A stretch of 39,571 bases of DNA, taken from assembly GCF_901212495.1 (NCBI RefSeq), contig NZ_CAAKNY010000059.1, positions 19,014 through 58,584 on the forward strand, written 5' to 3'. Below the pieces are notes generated by a model. It was not told where the DNA came from. It was given only the letters and a program-made list of their open reading frames with translations, and did no database searches. The translations under genes and the position numbers were made by a program. This DNA comes from Collinsella aerofaciens (lineage in GTDB: Bacteria; Actinomycetota; Coriobacteriia; Coriobacteriales; Coriobacteriaceae). Position 1 is the first letter of the stretch; each line of letters begins with the position of its first letter. Positions 23,304 through 31,627 of this stretch are shown one piece after another.

Positions 23304-24281
23304 ATGGCTTCTCAGGTACTGGAACGTCCGGCGGGGACGGTCGAGGGGACGCCGGCGCCGGCCGCCTCGGGCGAGTCCCTCGCCGTATCCACCCGCGGGC
23401 TCACCAAGCGCTACGGCGACGCGACGGTCGTCGACGACATGGACCTCGAGGTGCCCGAGGGCGCGGTCTACGGCTTCCTCGGGCCCAACGGGGCGGGCAA
23501 GTCCACCACGATGAAGATGCTGCTCGGGCTCGTGCACGCATCAGGCGGCGAGGCCGTCGTGCTCGGGCGGGAGATGACCCCGGACAACCGCCTCGAGGTG
23601 CTGCGCGAAGTGGGCTCGCTCATCGAGGCCCCCAGCTGCTACCCGCACCTCACGGCGCGCGAGAACCTCGAGATCGTGCGGCGCCTGCGCGGGCTGCCCG
23701 AGAGCTGCATCGACGAGGTCCTTTCGGTCGTGCGCCTGGACGACGCGAAGACGCAGCGGAAGCTCGTCGGACACTTCTCCCTCGGCATGAGGCAGCGCCT
23801 GGGCATCGCCGCCGCGCTCATGGGGCACCCAAGGCTGCTGCTCCTGGATGAGCCGACGAACGGCCTCGACCCCTCCGGCATCCACGAGATCCGCCAGCTC
23901 GTGCGCGAGATGCCGAGGCGCTTCGGCTGCACGGTCATCGTCTCCAGCCACCTGCTCTCCGAGATCGACCAGATGGCCGACCACGTGGGCATCATCAACA
24001 GGGGCCGCATGGTCTGGCAGGGGAGCATGGCCGACCTGCACGCCCGCGCGCGCCGATGGCTGGCGCTGCGCACCACGGACAACGCCGCGGCGGCGGGGGC
24101 GCTGCCGGGCGCGGTGGCCGACGGGGAGTGGCTGCGCATCAAGGCCGTGGACGACGCGACCGCCGGGCAGGTGACGCTCGGGCTCGCGAAGCGAGGCATC
24201 GGCGTCGTGCGGCTGGAGGAGCGCGCCGAGTCGCTGGAGGACATATTCCTTAAGCTCACGGGGATGGAGGCTACGCTGTAG
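23304..24281 (+). CDS. LanF/BcrA-type ABC transporter ATPase, module B (325 aa)
   Basis: Close paralogue of the module A ATPase at 6139, differing mainly in the first 40 residues (Pro/Ala-rich here). It has RGLTKRYGDATVV, Walker A GPNGAGKST, IGSLIEAPSCYPHL-type segment, signature FSLGMRQRLGIAAAL, Walker B LLLLDEPTNGLDPSG, H-loop SSHLL and a C-terminus ending SLEDIFLKLTG. ATG at 23304 behind AAGGGGAC. Unlike module A, it is separated from its permease gene by 159 bp holding a large hairpin structure. Upstream 23172-23303 contains TTTCGCGAAA but no clear promoter. Confidence 0.9.
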   Translation: MASQVLERPAGTVEGTPAPAASGESLAVSTRGLTKRYGDATVVDDMDLEVPEGAVYGFLGPNGAGKSTTMKMLLGLVHASGGEAVVLGREMTPDNRLEVLREVGSLIEAPSCYPHLTARENLEIVRRLRGLPESCIDEVLSVVRLDDAKTQRKLVGHFSLGMRQRLGIAAALMGHPRLLLLDEPTNGLDPSGIHEIRQLVREMPRRFGCTVIVSSHLLSEIDQMADHVGIINRGRMVWQGSMADLHARARRWLALRTTDNAAAAGALPGAVADGEWLRIKAVDDATAGQVTLGLAKRGIGVVRLEERAESLEDIFLKLTGMEATL

Positions 24282-24300
24282 CGGCTTCGCTGCGGCTTCC

Positions 24301-24386
24301 CCTGGTACCGCACCTTGCCCATCATACCGTTGCTCGCGTACCAAAGTACGCGTCGCTCCTCTTTCGGGGCAATCTGCGGCACCAGG
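24301..24386 (+). repeat. Large nested hairpin between ATPase and permease genes of module B
   Basis: Outer arms are CCTGGT-A-CCGCA (24301-24312) and TGCGG-C-ACCAGG (24375-24386), 11 of 12 pairs. Inside, TTGCCC (24315-24320) pairs with GGGCAA (24367-24372). At the centre CGCGTAC (24335-24341) pairs with GTACGCG (24346-24352) around CAAA. Module A has an ATGA overlap at the same place, so this block was probably inserted. It may be a MITE/REP-like element or a structured RNA that sets the ATPase:permease ratio. Confidence 0.6.
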
Positions 24387-24440
24387 AAAACCCTTCGCAT
24401 GGAACATCGCAGTTCACATTCTTCGACTGGAGGAAGACAT

Positions 24441-25229
24441 ATGCCATCTCAAGTTGTTGCATCGGACACCGGCCAGCCCGGCCTCGTCCAATCCGTCGCG
24501 CTCGAGTTTGCCAAGGCGCGCCGCAAGCACCTGTGGCTGGCGAGCCTGGGCCTGCTCGCGTTCCAGTTCGCCTGGCTCGTCGCGGGCGCCTCCAACACCG
24601 TGCGCCACAACCCTGACTTCGACGGCATCCTCTACATGCTGCCGCAGCTGAACGCCATCGTCCTGCCGCTGCTCTGCGCCATCGTGGCCTCCACCGTCAC
24701 CGACGTGGAGAACCGGGCGAACATGTGGAAGCTGCTGCTCACCATGGAGGACGCCCGGCGCGTGGTCGCGGCCAAGTGGGCGGCGTGCCTCCTGATCCTC
24801 GCCGTGGTCGTGGGCGTCCAGACGGCGGGCGTGGCGGCGGTCGCGTACGGGATCGGGTTCCAACAGAACCTGCCGGGGCCGGCCCTGCTCGCCCGCTACG
24901 CGCTCAGCACGTTCGTCGTGTGCGCCATGCTCATCACCATCGTGCAGGCGGTCTGCCTCGCCACCGCCAACCAGTTCGCGCCGATGATCGTGGGCGTGGG
25001 CCTGTGCTTCCTCGGGCTCTTCATCGCCTACCTGCCTCCGGTGTTCAGCTGGTTCGTGCCGAGCGCGTACTTCTTCGTGTGTCGCCTCGTCGACGGCGCC
25101 TACGACGCCTCGCAGCGCATGAGGTTCTGGGCGGCGCCGTTCCCGGCCGCGGGGCTCGCCGTCTGCGTCGCCGTGACCGTCGCCGCGTTCATCGCCTCCA
25201 GGCGCGCCTTCGCCGCCCGCGAGCTGTAG
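24441..25229 (+). CDS. ABC-2 type permease, LanE-like, module B (262 aa)
   Basis: Paralogue of the module A permease at 7167, sharing KARRKHLWL near the start, 'VASTVTDVENRANMWKLLLTMEDARR' and the late PSAYFFVC region. About six helices. Start: ATG 24441 (MPSQVVAS) with GGAGGAAG 4 nt upstream; an earlier in-frame ATG at 24315 lies inside the hairpin block and is unlikely. It works with the ATPase at 23304 and permease at 25242. Confidence 0.86.
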   Translation: MPSQVVASDTGQPGLVQSVALEFAKARRKHLWLASLGLLAFQFAWLVAGASNTVRHNPDFDGILYMLPQLNAIVLPLLCAIVASTVTDVENRANMWKLLLTMEDARRVVAAKWAACLLILAVVVGVQTAGVAAVAYGIGFQQNLPGPALLARYALSTFVVCAMLITIVQAVCLATANQFAPMIVGVGLCFLGLFIAYLPPVFSWFVPSAYFFVCRLVDGAYDASQRMRFWAAPFPAAGLAVCVAVTVAAFIASRRAFAAREL

Positions 25230-25241
25230 GGAGGTTTGATC

Positions 25242-25982
25242 ATGCTTGCATCCTGCATATCCGCCGAGTTCATCAAGATGCGCCGGGCGCCCGTCTGGGC
25301 CGCCTTCGCCGCGCTGCCCGCCGTCTCCGCGCTCATCGGGAGCGCCAACTACGTGGCCAACCTCGATCTCCTCACGCCCGGCTGGGAGAACCTCTGGACC
25401 CAGCACACCCTGTTCATCTGCTACTTCTTCCTCCCGGCGCTCATCGGCGCGGGCGCGAGCTACCTGTGGCGGCTCGAGCACATGGGCTCCAACTGGAACG
25501 AGCTCATGGTCGCCCCGGTGCCCGCGCGCGACGTGTTCGTCGCCAAGCTCGCGGTCCTCGCCCTCCTGGACCTCGTCGCGTTCGCGGCCATGACGGCGTT
25601 CTTCGTCGCGAGCGGCATCGTCCTGCACGTGCCCGGCGCCTTCCCGGTGGCGTCGTTCGCCGAGCAGGTGGTGCTGGGCTGGATTGGGAGCCTCGCCATC
25701 TGCGGCATACAGCTCGTCGTTTCCATGCTCGTGCGCAACTTCGCCGTGCCGGTGGGCGTCGGGCTGGGTGGCGGGATCTTGGGGATCATGGCGGCGATGG
25801 GCGGCCTTGGCTACGTCTTCCCGTACGCGCTCATGCAGTCCGGGATGAACAGCAACGCCCTCGTGGTGCTCGACGCGCCGCACATCGCCCAGATCGCCGT
25901 GTTGAGCGTCGTCTACGTGGCCTGCTCGGTCGCCTTCGCTTCGGCCTGGCTCCGCACGCGCGACGTCGTCGCGGCGAAGTAG
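25242..25982 (+). CDS. ABC-2 type permease, LanG-like, module B (246 aa)
   Basis: Paralogue of the module A permease at 7960 with identical length. It begins MLASCISAEFIKMRRAPVW, includes 'NLWTQHTLFICYFFLPALIGAG' and GSNWNELMVAPVP, and ends RTRDVVAAK. ATG at 25242 behind GGGAGG, 12 bp after the previous stop. It completes the module B exporter. A 947-codon frame on the opposite strand across this region is a compositional shadow. Confidence 0.86.
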   Translation: MLASCISAEFIKMRRAPVWAAFAALPAVSALIGSANYVANLDLLTPGWENLWTQHTLFICYFFLPALIGAGASYLWRLEHMGSNWNELMVAPVPARDVFVAKLAVLALLDLVAFAAMTAFFVASGIVLHVPGAFPVASFAEQVVLGWIGSLAICGIQLVVSMLVRNFAVPVGVGLGGGILGIMAAMGGLGYVFPYALMQSGMNSNALVVLDAPHIAQIAVLSVVYVACSVAFASAWLRTRDVVAAK

Positions 25983-25997
25983 CGCCCGGCGTGCTCG

Positions 25998-26003
25998 TAC
26001 AAT
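25998..26003 (+). promoter_or_regulatory. Candidate -10 element ahead of the module B kinase
   Basis: TACAAT (5 of 6 to consensus) lies 22 bp before the chosen kinase start. No good -35 is found 16-18 bp upstream, so an activator might be needed. It would allow the kinase/regulator pair to be made separately from the transporter genes. Confidence 0.25.
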
Positions 26004-26024
26004 GTGGTGTCGGGATGTGAGGTG

Positions 26025-27314
26025 ATGGGATTGGACGTGAGGCCATGCGGGCCGGGCCTTTCCGGCGCCGCCGCGCCGTTGGACGCGTGGGACGACGCGC
26101 CCCTTCTGCGGCTCGCCGCGCCCGTGCTCTGCGTGGCGTGGGAGGCGGCGATGTTCGCCCGCGTGGTGTTCGCGGGGGCGGACCCCTCGCTGTCGGCGCC
26201 CTCGTCCCAGGCCGCCCTGTTCGTCCTCATGGCCGTCGGCTGCGCGGCGCTGTTCCTGCGCTACCGCCTTCCGGTCGTCTCCGTGCTCTTCGAGTCGGTC
26301 GTTGGCCTGCTGGCCTCGGTGATGGGCGCGCTCGCGTACGTGTACTTCCTCCCGCTCGTCGCGCTCTACGCCTGCGTGGCCCGCGCGCCCCGGCGCGAGG
26401 CGGCCGCGGGCGGCGTCGCCGCCGTTGCGACCGTCGCGCTCTCCGCCGTGGTCGACGGGTTCGCGGGTGCCTCCGCATCGCCCTCCCCCTCGCTTGCGAT
26501 GTCGCTCGCCGGCATCGGGTACCCGCTCATGCTGGTGCTCGGGGCGGCGCTGCTCTCGCGCTTCCGCTTGCAGCGCCTCCGGGAGGCGGAGGCGGCCGCC
26601 CGCGCCGAGGCGGAGCGCGACCGCGCGCTCGCCAAGAGCCGCATCGCCGCCGAGCTGCACGACTCCGTGGGACACGACCTCACGGCCATCGTCGCGCTCT
26701 CGGAGGGGCTCGCCGGCGCGACCGGGGACGAGCAGCTCGACCGGGCCATCGCGAGCATCAACGAGCTGGCGCGCTCGGGGCTCGCCGACACGCGCCGCGC
26801 CGTGCGGGCGCTGGCGGGCGAGGCGAGGAGCACGGCGGCGCCATCCGCTCTGCCGGGTTCCGCGCCCACCGAGAAGCCGGCCGAGCGGCATCGCTGGGAC
26901 GAGATCGCCGCTCTTCTTGGGTCCGTCCGCGCCGCCGGCGTCACGGCCGCCCTCACGGAGACGGGCGTGCGCCCGGACGACCCCTCCCAGGCCGGCCTCG
27001 CCTTCCGCGTCTGCCGCGAGGGCGTCACGAACGCGCTGCGCCACGCCGCGGGGCTCTCGCGGCTCACGGTCTCGGTGGACCACGGCGGGGATGGCTCTGC
27101 CGACGTCGCAATCCGCGACGATGGAACCCCTGGCGAGGGGGGCGGGGGTCCGGGCACCGGCATGGGCCTCTCCCGCCTGCGCAGAGAGGTCGGGGAATCG
27201 GGCGGAACCCTCTCCGCCGGTCCGGTCGGCGAGGGCGGCTGGTGCCTCAAGACGCATCTGCCGTCATTGGTGGGGGCCGGCGAAGGGGAGGGGGAGCCCG
27301 ATGGCGACGAATAG
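26025..27314 (+). CDS. NarL-type sensor histidine kinase, module B (429 aa)
   Basis: Intact paralogue of the module A kinase. About six helices in residues 20-180, a basic/acidic coiled linker (REAEAAARAEAERDRALAKS), H-box with His212 (RIAAELHDSVGHDLTAIVALSEGL), and a small ATPase domain: N-box CREGVTNALRHAAG, G1 RDDGTPGEG, G2 GTGMGLSRL. ATG 26025 was chosen because GTG codons at 26004/26007 lie where transcription would begin if TACAAT is the -10. Its N-terminus (AWDDAPLLRLAAPVL) shows what the module A kinase has lost to a frameshift. It overlaps the regulator gene by 14 bp. Confidence 0.87.
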   Translation: MGLDVRPCGPGLSGAAAPLDAWDDAPLLRLAAPVLCVAWEAAMFARVVFAGADPSLSAPSSQAALFVLMAVGCAALFLRYRLPVVSVLFESVVGLLASVMGALAYVYFLPLVALYACVARAPRREAAAGGVAAVATVALSAVVDGFAGASASPSPSLAMSLAGIGYPLMLVLGAALLSRFRLQRLREAEAAARAEAERDRALAKSRIAAELHDSVGHDLTAIVALSEGLAGATGDEQLDRAIASINELARSGLADTRRAVRALAGEARSTAAPSALPGSAPTEKPAERHRWDEIAALLGSVRAAGVTAALTETGVRPDDPSQAGLAFRVCREGVTNALRHAAGLSRLTVSVDHGGDGSADVAIRDDGTPGEGGGGPGTGMGLSRLRREVGESGGTLSAGPVGEGGWCLKTHLPSLVGAGEGEGEPDGDE

Positions 27315-28011
27315 CGGCATCGCGGGAGCGGCCGCGTCCGCGCGCATCCCCGTCATGATCGTCGACGACCAGCCCGAGACCCGCCTGGGCCTCGCGCTCA
27401 TGGTGCGGCGCGACCCGGGCCTCGCCATCGGGCTCGAGGCGGAGGACGGCCGTCAGGCCATCGACCGCATCGAGCGGGCCGAGGAGCTCGGGCGCGACCT
27501 GCCTCGCGTCGTCCTCATGGACGTGCGCATGCCCGTCCTCGACGGCATCGACGCCACCGCCGCCATCACCCGCCGCTGGCCGAACGTCTATGTGCTCATG
27601 CTCACCACCTACGACGAGGACGACTACGCCTTCGGCGGGCTCGAGGCGGGCGCCTCCGGCTTCCTCCTCAAGGACGTCCGCGCGGGCGAGCTCTGCCGCG
27701 CCGTCCGCTCGGTGGCCGACGGCGACGCCGTGCTCACGCCCCGCGTCACGCGCGAGGTCCTCGCCCGGAGCGTGCGCGCCTCCGGTCAGGATAAGCGCGC
27801 GGCCGAGCTGCGCAGCGCGTTCCGCCGGCTGACCGACCGCGAGCGCGAGGTCTGCGCCCTCGTCGCCGACGGCCTCTCCAACGCCGAGATCGCCGAGCGC
27901 CTCACCGTCCAGCCCGCGAGCGCCAAGCGCGCCGTCACGCGTATCCTCGCCAAACTGGGCCTGCGCGACCGCACCCAGATAGCCGTCAAGTGGTACCAGG
28001 CCGGGCTATGA
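27301..28011 (+). CDS. NarL/LuxR-family response regulator, module B (236 aa)
   Basis: Receiver domain with VDDQ, phosphorylation site Asp74 (VLMDVRMPVLDG) and FLLKDV, and a LuxR-type HTH (LTDREREVCALVADGLSNAEIAERL...[15 protein letters not shown]). Nearly identical in key segments to the module A regulator (LTTYDEDDYAFGGLEAGASGFLLKDV in both), so the two systems may cross-talk. ATG at 27301 inside the end of the kinase gene. A perfect hairpin terminator follows about 40 bp after the stop. Confidence 0.9.
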   Translation: MATNSGIAGAAASARIPVMIVDDQPETRLGLALMVRRDPGLAIGLEAEDGRQAIDRIERAEELGRDLPRVVLMDVRMPVLDGIDATAAITRRWPNVYVLMLTTYDEDDYAFGGLEAGASGFLLKDVRAGELCRAVRSVADGDAVLTPRVTREVLARSVRASGQDKRAAELRSAFRRLTDREREVCALVADGLSNAEIAERLTVQPASAKRAVTRILAKLGLRDRTQIAVKWYQAGL

Positions 28012-28052
28012 GGTGGCGCTTGAAAGCGAAAGGCGGTGCAGGCGTGAAAGAA

Positions 28053-28076
28053 CGCCCGCGGCAATCGCCGCGGGCG
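28053..28076. terminator. Perfect 10-bp hairpin terminator after module B
   Basis: CGCCCGCGGC (28053-28062), loop AATC, GCCGCGGGCG (28067-28076), then CCCCTC. Very stable but without a U-tract. It separates module B from convergent minus-strand genes and could act in both directions. Confidence 0.6.
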
Positions 28077-28123
28077 CCCCTCGTCATGGACGACTCTCTT
28101 TAGCGGGGTTCGAGCCGTCGCTC

Positions 28124-28180
28124 CTAGCTCGAGAGCGTCACCTCACCGCCGCCCTGGAGCTGGTCCTCGGGCACCTGATA
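28124..28180 (-). pseudogene. 3' remnant of a gene like the small membrane protein at 34458
   Basis: Minus-strand reading gives QVPEDQLQGGGEVTLSS then TAG, against [17 protein letters not shown] then TAG at the end of the gene at 34458-34712. The nucleotide match covers about 57 bp including the stop and flanking CTAGCTCGAGA. Nothing of the rest of that gene remains. It shows that a second copy of the 34458-type tail once stood here, downstream of the minus-strand operon. Confidence 0.75.
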
Positions 28181-28208
28181 TGCGGTTTCACGAGTGAGTC
28201 ACCGTCGC

Positions 28209-28901
28209 CTACCCCTCGCGCGACCCCCGCGACCCCATCCCGCTCCTCCACCACGCCACGGCGAGCTGAGTGCGGTCGCGCAGCCCGAGCTTGGCGAGCA
28301 CGCGGCTCACGTTCCTCCGGGCGCTCGCGGGCTCCATCACCATGCGCGCGGCGACCTCCTCGTTCGAGAGCCCCTCGGCCACGAGGGACGCCGTCTCGAG
28401 CTCGCGGGGCGATAGCGAGGAGAGCGCCTCCAGGAGGCGGACCCGCTCGGGGTCCTCGGCGGCGCCTGGGACGGCGCGGGCGACGACCTCCCGCGTCACG
28501 CGGGGCGTGAGCACGGCGCCGCCGGCGGCGAGCTCGCGGACGGCCCGGCACAGCTCGCGGGCGGTGGCGTCCTTGAGCAGGAACCCGGCCGCGCCGGCGG
28601 CGAGCCCGCCCAGCGCGTAGTCGTCCCTGTCGTAGGTCGTGAGCAAAAGCGTCCGCACGGAGGGGAAGCGCGAGGCGACCTCGCGGGCGAGCGTCACGCC
28701 GCCCGTCCCGGGCATGCGCACGTCCGAGACGACGACGTCGGGCAGGGGCTCGCCGGCATCCTTCCGGCGCGCGAGCTCCGCGAGCGCCGCCCCTCCGTCG
28801 TCGGCGGTGGCGACCACGGAGAGCCCCGGGTCGCGCCCCACCATCATGGAGAGGCCCATCCTCGCCGAGGCCTGGTCATCGACGACCATCACGCGTATCA
28901 T
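28209..28901 (-). CDS. NarL/LuxR-family response regulator (230 aa)
   Basis: Receiver domain with VDDQ (7-10), phosphorylation site Asp60 ([12 protein letters not shown]) and FLLKDA, then a LuxR-type HTH ([52 protein letters not shown], split over residues 160-215). It belongs to the same family as the module A and B regulators but is more diverged. The start overlaps the stop of the damaged kinase (ATGA). The regulator is complete although its kinase has no ATPase domain, so it may be phosphorylated by another kinase or act unphosphorylated. Confidence 0.9.
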   Translation of the reverse strand: MIRVMVVDDQASARMGLSMMVGRDPGLSVVATADDGGAALAELARRKDAGEPLPDVVVSDVRMPGTGGVTLAREVASRFPSVRTLLLTTYDRDDYALGGLAAGAAGFLLKDATARELCRAVRELAAGGAVLTPRVTREVVARAVPGAAEDPERVRLLEALSSLSPRELETASLVAEGLSNEEVAARMVMEPASARRNVSRVLAKLGLRDRTQLAVAWWRSGMGSRGSREG

Positions 28902-29761
28902 CCCGGGCTCCCTCCGCCGTCATCATCGGGGGTCTGCCCCCGCGGGTCCCAGCCCGCGTCGATCGGCCCGCCGCCCGTCTTTTCCTCCGCGTCGGCGACG
29001 AGGCCGGCGAGCTCGCGCACCGTCTCGCGGGTCTGCGCGAGCCCCTCGCGCGCCTCCGCGTTGATGGCGGCGACCGCCGCGTCGACCCGCTCGTCTCCGG
29101 TGCCGCCGCCCAGCCCCTCGCAGAGCGTTACGATGGCGGTGAGCCGCTGGCCCACCGAGTCGTGGAGCGAGGCGGCCATGCGGGCCTGCCGCTCGGCTTG
29201 GTCGCGGCGCGCCTCGGCGGCCATGGCGCGCGCCCTGGCCTCCCGGGTGTCGTGCGCGCCGCGCAGGGCCCCGCCCAGGAGGAAGGCTGAGCCCGCGGTG
29301 AGCTCGCGTGCCGCGATCTCGGCCACCAGCGCTGCCGGCCCCGCTCCGCCCGCGGCCACGAGGGAGCTCGCCGCCATGGCCGCGAAGGCGAGCGCGAGCC
29401 CGGCGAGCGAGCGCGGGAAGGGCGCGTGGCGCCCGGCCGCGAACGTCGCCACGAGGAAGGGGACCACGGCGTAGCTGTCGAGGCCCGTCGCCGTTGCGGC
29501 GACGAGGGCGGCCGACTCGAGCGCGAGTGTCCCCAGGGGCAGGGCCGTCCGCCAGAGCAGGGCTGCGGACACGGCCGCCACGGCGAGCGCGAGGGCCGCC
29601 GGGCTCGCCGCCCGCTGCACGACGTCGCCTGGTATCGCCAGGGCGATTGACGTCATGATGACGGTCGCCTCCCCGTAGAGCAGGCACGCGAGGGGCGCCG
29701 CGAGCAGACGGGGCACGAGGGGCGGCGCGAGGCGCCGCCCGGCTTTGTCGACAATTCTCAT
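28898..29761 (-). CDS. NarL-type sensor kinase without an ATPase domain (287 aa)
   Basis: An N-terminal membrane part (about six helices, residues 15-165), a linker rich in Arg/Ala, and the H-box with His200 ([24 protein letters not shown]). After the dimerisation helices ([16 protein letters not shown]) there is only a Gly/Asp-rich tail ([17 protein letters not shown]). The 120-residue ATPase domain present in the kinases at 9393 and 26025 is missing, while the stop still overlaps the regulator start as ATGA. This fits an in-frame internal deletion. ATG at 29761 follows a G-rich ribosome site. It may serve as a phosphotransfer or dimerisation partner, or be dead. Confidence 0.82.
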   Translation of the reverse strand: MRIVDKAGRRLAPPLVPRLLAAPLACLLYGEATVIMTSIALAIPGDVVQRAASPAALALAVAAVSAALLWRTALPLGTLALESAALVAATATGLDSYAVVPFLVATFAAGRHAPFPRSLAGLALAFAAMAASSLVAAGGAGPAALVAEIAARELTAGSAFLLGGALRGAHDTREARARAMAAEARRDQAERQARMAASLHDSVGQRLTAIVTLCEGLGGGTGDERVDAAVAAINAEAREGLAQTRETVRELAGLVADAEEKTGGGPIDAGWDPRGQTPDDDGGGSPG

Positions 29762-29828
29762 TCCCGCACCCCCCTCGGTCTCTCCGTTCGCGCATCCGGT
29801 TCTTGTACCCGTCAGAGCAGGCCGTGAC

Positions 29829-30140
29829 CTACCACCTTCCGGTTAGGAGGTGGGAGAGGGGCGCGACCCCAGCCACCACGAGCAGCGCGCAGGCGATGAC
29901 GACGAGCGTCCACCAAGCGGGTGACAGCACGCAGCCAAGCCACGCCGCCGCCTGTACGCGACCCGTCCAGTCCCCTTCCTCCCGGGTCGCGAGCCACGCG
30001 ATCGCCACGCCCGGCAGGCACAGGAAGAGGCCGAGCAGGAACGGCCCGAGTTTCGGGTCCCGTCCGTCGCCGCGCGCCGTCCCGGCCTTCGCGCCGGGTT
30101 GCGCCGGGTCCTCGGGCGGAAGCGCGCCACCGCCCCGCAC
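29829..30140 (-). CDS. Small two-TM membrane protein of uncertain start (about 103 aa)
   Basis: The C-terminal part is clearly membrane-protein-like: LGPFLLGLFLCLPGVAIAW, then a loop (ATREEGDWTGRVQ), then WWTLVVIACALLVVAGVAPL and a short tail. A perfect Shine-Dalgarno (AAGGAGG, minus strand of 30163-30169) stands upstream, but no ATG, GTG or TTG lies at the proper distance. ATC at 30149 (13 nt) and GTG at 30140 (22 nt) are the nearest in-frame options, so a start mutation or rare start is possible. It lies between the FtsX permease and the kinase gene in the same orientation. The layout (short loop, two helices) recalls small PspC/PLDc-N-like or accessory proteins, but I do not recognise it. 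Confidence 0.5.
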   Translation of the reverse strand: MRGGGALPPEDPAQPGAKAGTARGDGRDPKLGPFLLGLFLCLPGVAIAWLATREEGDWTGRVQAAAWLGCVLSPAWWTLVVIACALLVVAGVAPLSHLLTGRW

Positions 30141-30217
30141 TTCGCTGATCGTTTCCGTCCGTCCTCCTTGTTCGTTTCTCGTTTCCCGATGAATCGTTCC
30201 GTCGGCGCCTCTGCACC

Positions 30218-31627
30218 CTACGAGCGCAGGCACGCCGCAGGCGAGGAGTGGACGGCCCCGCGGACCTGCGCCCAGCGCACCGCGAGAAGCACGACCCAGA
30301 CCACGACACCCGCGGCCAGCGCCTCCGGCAGCGGCGCGTACGCGGCGGGCGCTCCCCAGAACATCCAGGTGAGGGCGAGCGCGGCGAAGGAGGAGCAGGC
30401 GATGGGCACGAGCGAGAGCAGCGCGGCGCCCAAGGCGACGAGCGCCGACTGCCATGCGACCGCCGCCGCCACGCCCCGGGGCGTGAGGCCAAGCGTGCGC
30501 AGCAGCGCTTGGTGCCTTCCCTCGTCCCTCGCCGAGAGGGCGAGCACGGCGACCGCGGTGGCGAGCGCGAACCCCGCGGCGAGGCCGATCAGCGCGTAGG
30601 TGTCCGTCATGTCGAACGAGCCCGAGAACCCCAGGCGCCGCATGACGGCCTCGAGGGTGCGGGCGGTCGTGAGCAGGATGCCCCCTGCCCCGCCCACCGC
30701 CGCGGCGAGCGGCACCATGGCCGAGGCGTTGCGCGAGGCGAGCTCGGTCGCCGCCCGCGCCGCGAGCCGGCCGACGGGCGAGCGCACCGCGGCGGGTAGC
30801 ACGCCGGCGACACGCAGAGCGGCACGGACGCCGCGCGCCCCGAAGGCCACCATCGCCAGCAACGAGAGGAGCCCGGCGAGGGCCACGAGGTTCGCCATGG
30901 CCTGGGAGAGCTGCCCGCCCGCTGATTCTGCCGCCGGGAGGCCGGCGAGGGGCGTCGCGAGGGCGCAGGCGACGAGCGCCCACCCGAGGATGGGGTGGCC
31001 GCCCCGCCCCCGCCTTCCTGCGCGGCCTCCCCGCAGCGAATCCACGGGCCTCACCCGTGCGGCGCGCACGGCGGCCGCGACGGAGCCGAGCATGCAGGTC
31101 GCGACGCTGAGTGCGAAGGAGAGGGCCCACGCGGCCGGGGAGGCGGAGAACGGCGGAGGCGTGAAGGAGCCGAGGCCGCCGCTGAAGCTCTCCGCCGCCA
31201 TGCCGTCAAACGCGGGGACGAGCAGGGCGGAGAGCGGCACGGACGCGAGGCTCCCCGCGAGCGAGCCGACCGCCGAGGCGATGCCCACGAGCAGCAGGGC
31301 GGCGCGCCCCGCCTGCCCCGGCGTGGCGCCCATGAGCCGCCAGAGCGCGAACGTCGGGCGGCAGCGCTCCACCGTCGCGGCGCCCACCGCCGAGAGCGAG
31401 AAGAGGGCAAGCAGTGCCACCTCGGCGTACACGGTGACCGAGACCGCCTGGAACTCGAAGGCGGAGAGCCCCGCCGCGCCGGCGGCCGCGCCGAAGGCTT
31501 TCGACGACGTCCAGGCGAACTGGTTCGCGCACACGCCCACGAGGGCGGAGGTCGCGGCGATCACGAGCACGATCGGGACCCAGCTTGCGAGGTCCTCGCG
31601 GAATATCCTGAGCGCGTACCTATCCAC
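30218..31627 (-). CDS. FtsX-domain ABC transporter permease (469 aa)
   Basis: Starts with MDRYALRIFREDLASWVPIVLVIAATSALVG, split as basic lead plus TM1 (about 15-35). An FtsX block with TFALWRLMGATPGQAGRAALLL lies at about 90-200. A central pair of helices (about 240-265) follows, and a second FtsX block at about 325-460 with GRHQALLRTLGLTPRGVAAAV. Extracellular domains are short compared with the 787-aa permease at 449, so it is a compact version. ATG at 31627 overlaps the ATPase gene by 8 bp. Role in peptide or lipid export is inferred from family and from the nearby kinase/regulator pair. Confidence 0.85.
   Translation of the reverse strand: MDRYALRIFREDLASWVPIVLVIAATSALVGVCANQFAWTSSKAFGAAAGAAGLSAFEFQAVSVTVYAEVALLALFSLSAVGAATVERCRPTFALWRLMGATPGQAGRAALLLVGIASAVGSLAGSLASVPLSALLVPAFDGMAAESFSGGLGSFTPPPFSASPAAWALSFALSVATCMLGSVAAAVRAARVRPVDSLRGGRAGRRGRGGHPILGWALVACALATPLAGLPAAESAGGQLSQAMANLVALAGLLSLLAMVAFGARGVRAALRVAGVLPAAVRSPVGRLAARAATELASRNASAMVPLAAAVGGAGGILLTTARTLEAVMRRLGFSGSFDMTDTYALIGLAAGFALATAVAVLALSARDEGRHQALLRTLGLTPRGVAAAVAWQSALVALGAALLSLVPIACSSFAALALTWMFWGAPAAYAPLPEALAAGVVVWVVLLAVRWAQVRGAVHSSPAACLRS

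Noticed and set aside
24414..27257. A 947-codon open frame on the minus strand
   Set aside because: It lies antisense to the module B permeases and kinase, is made of Arg/Gly/His/Asp-rich sequence without domains or ribosome site, and follows from the codon bias of the real genes.
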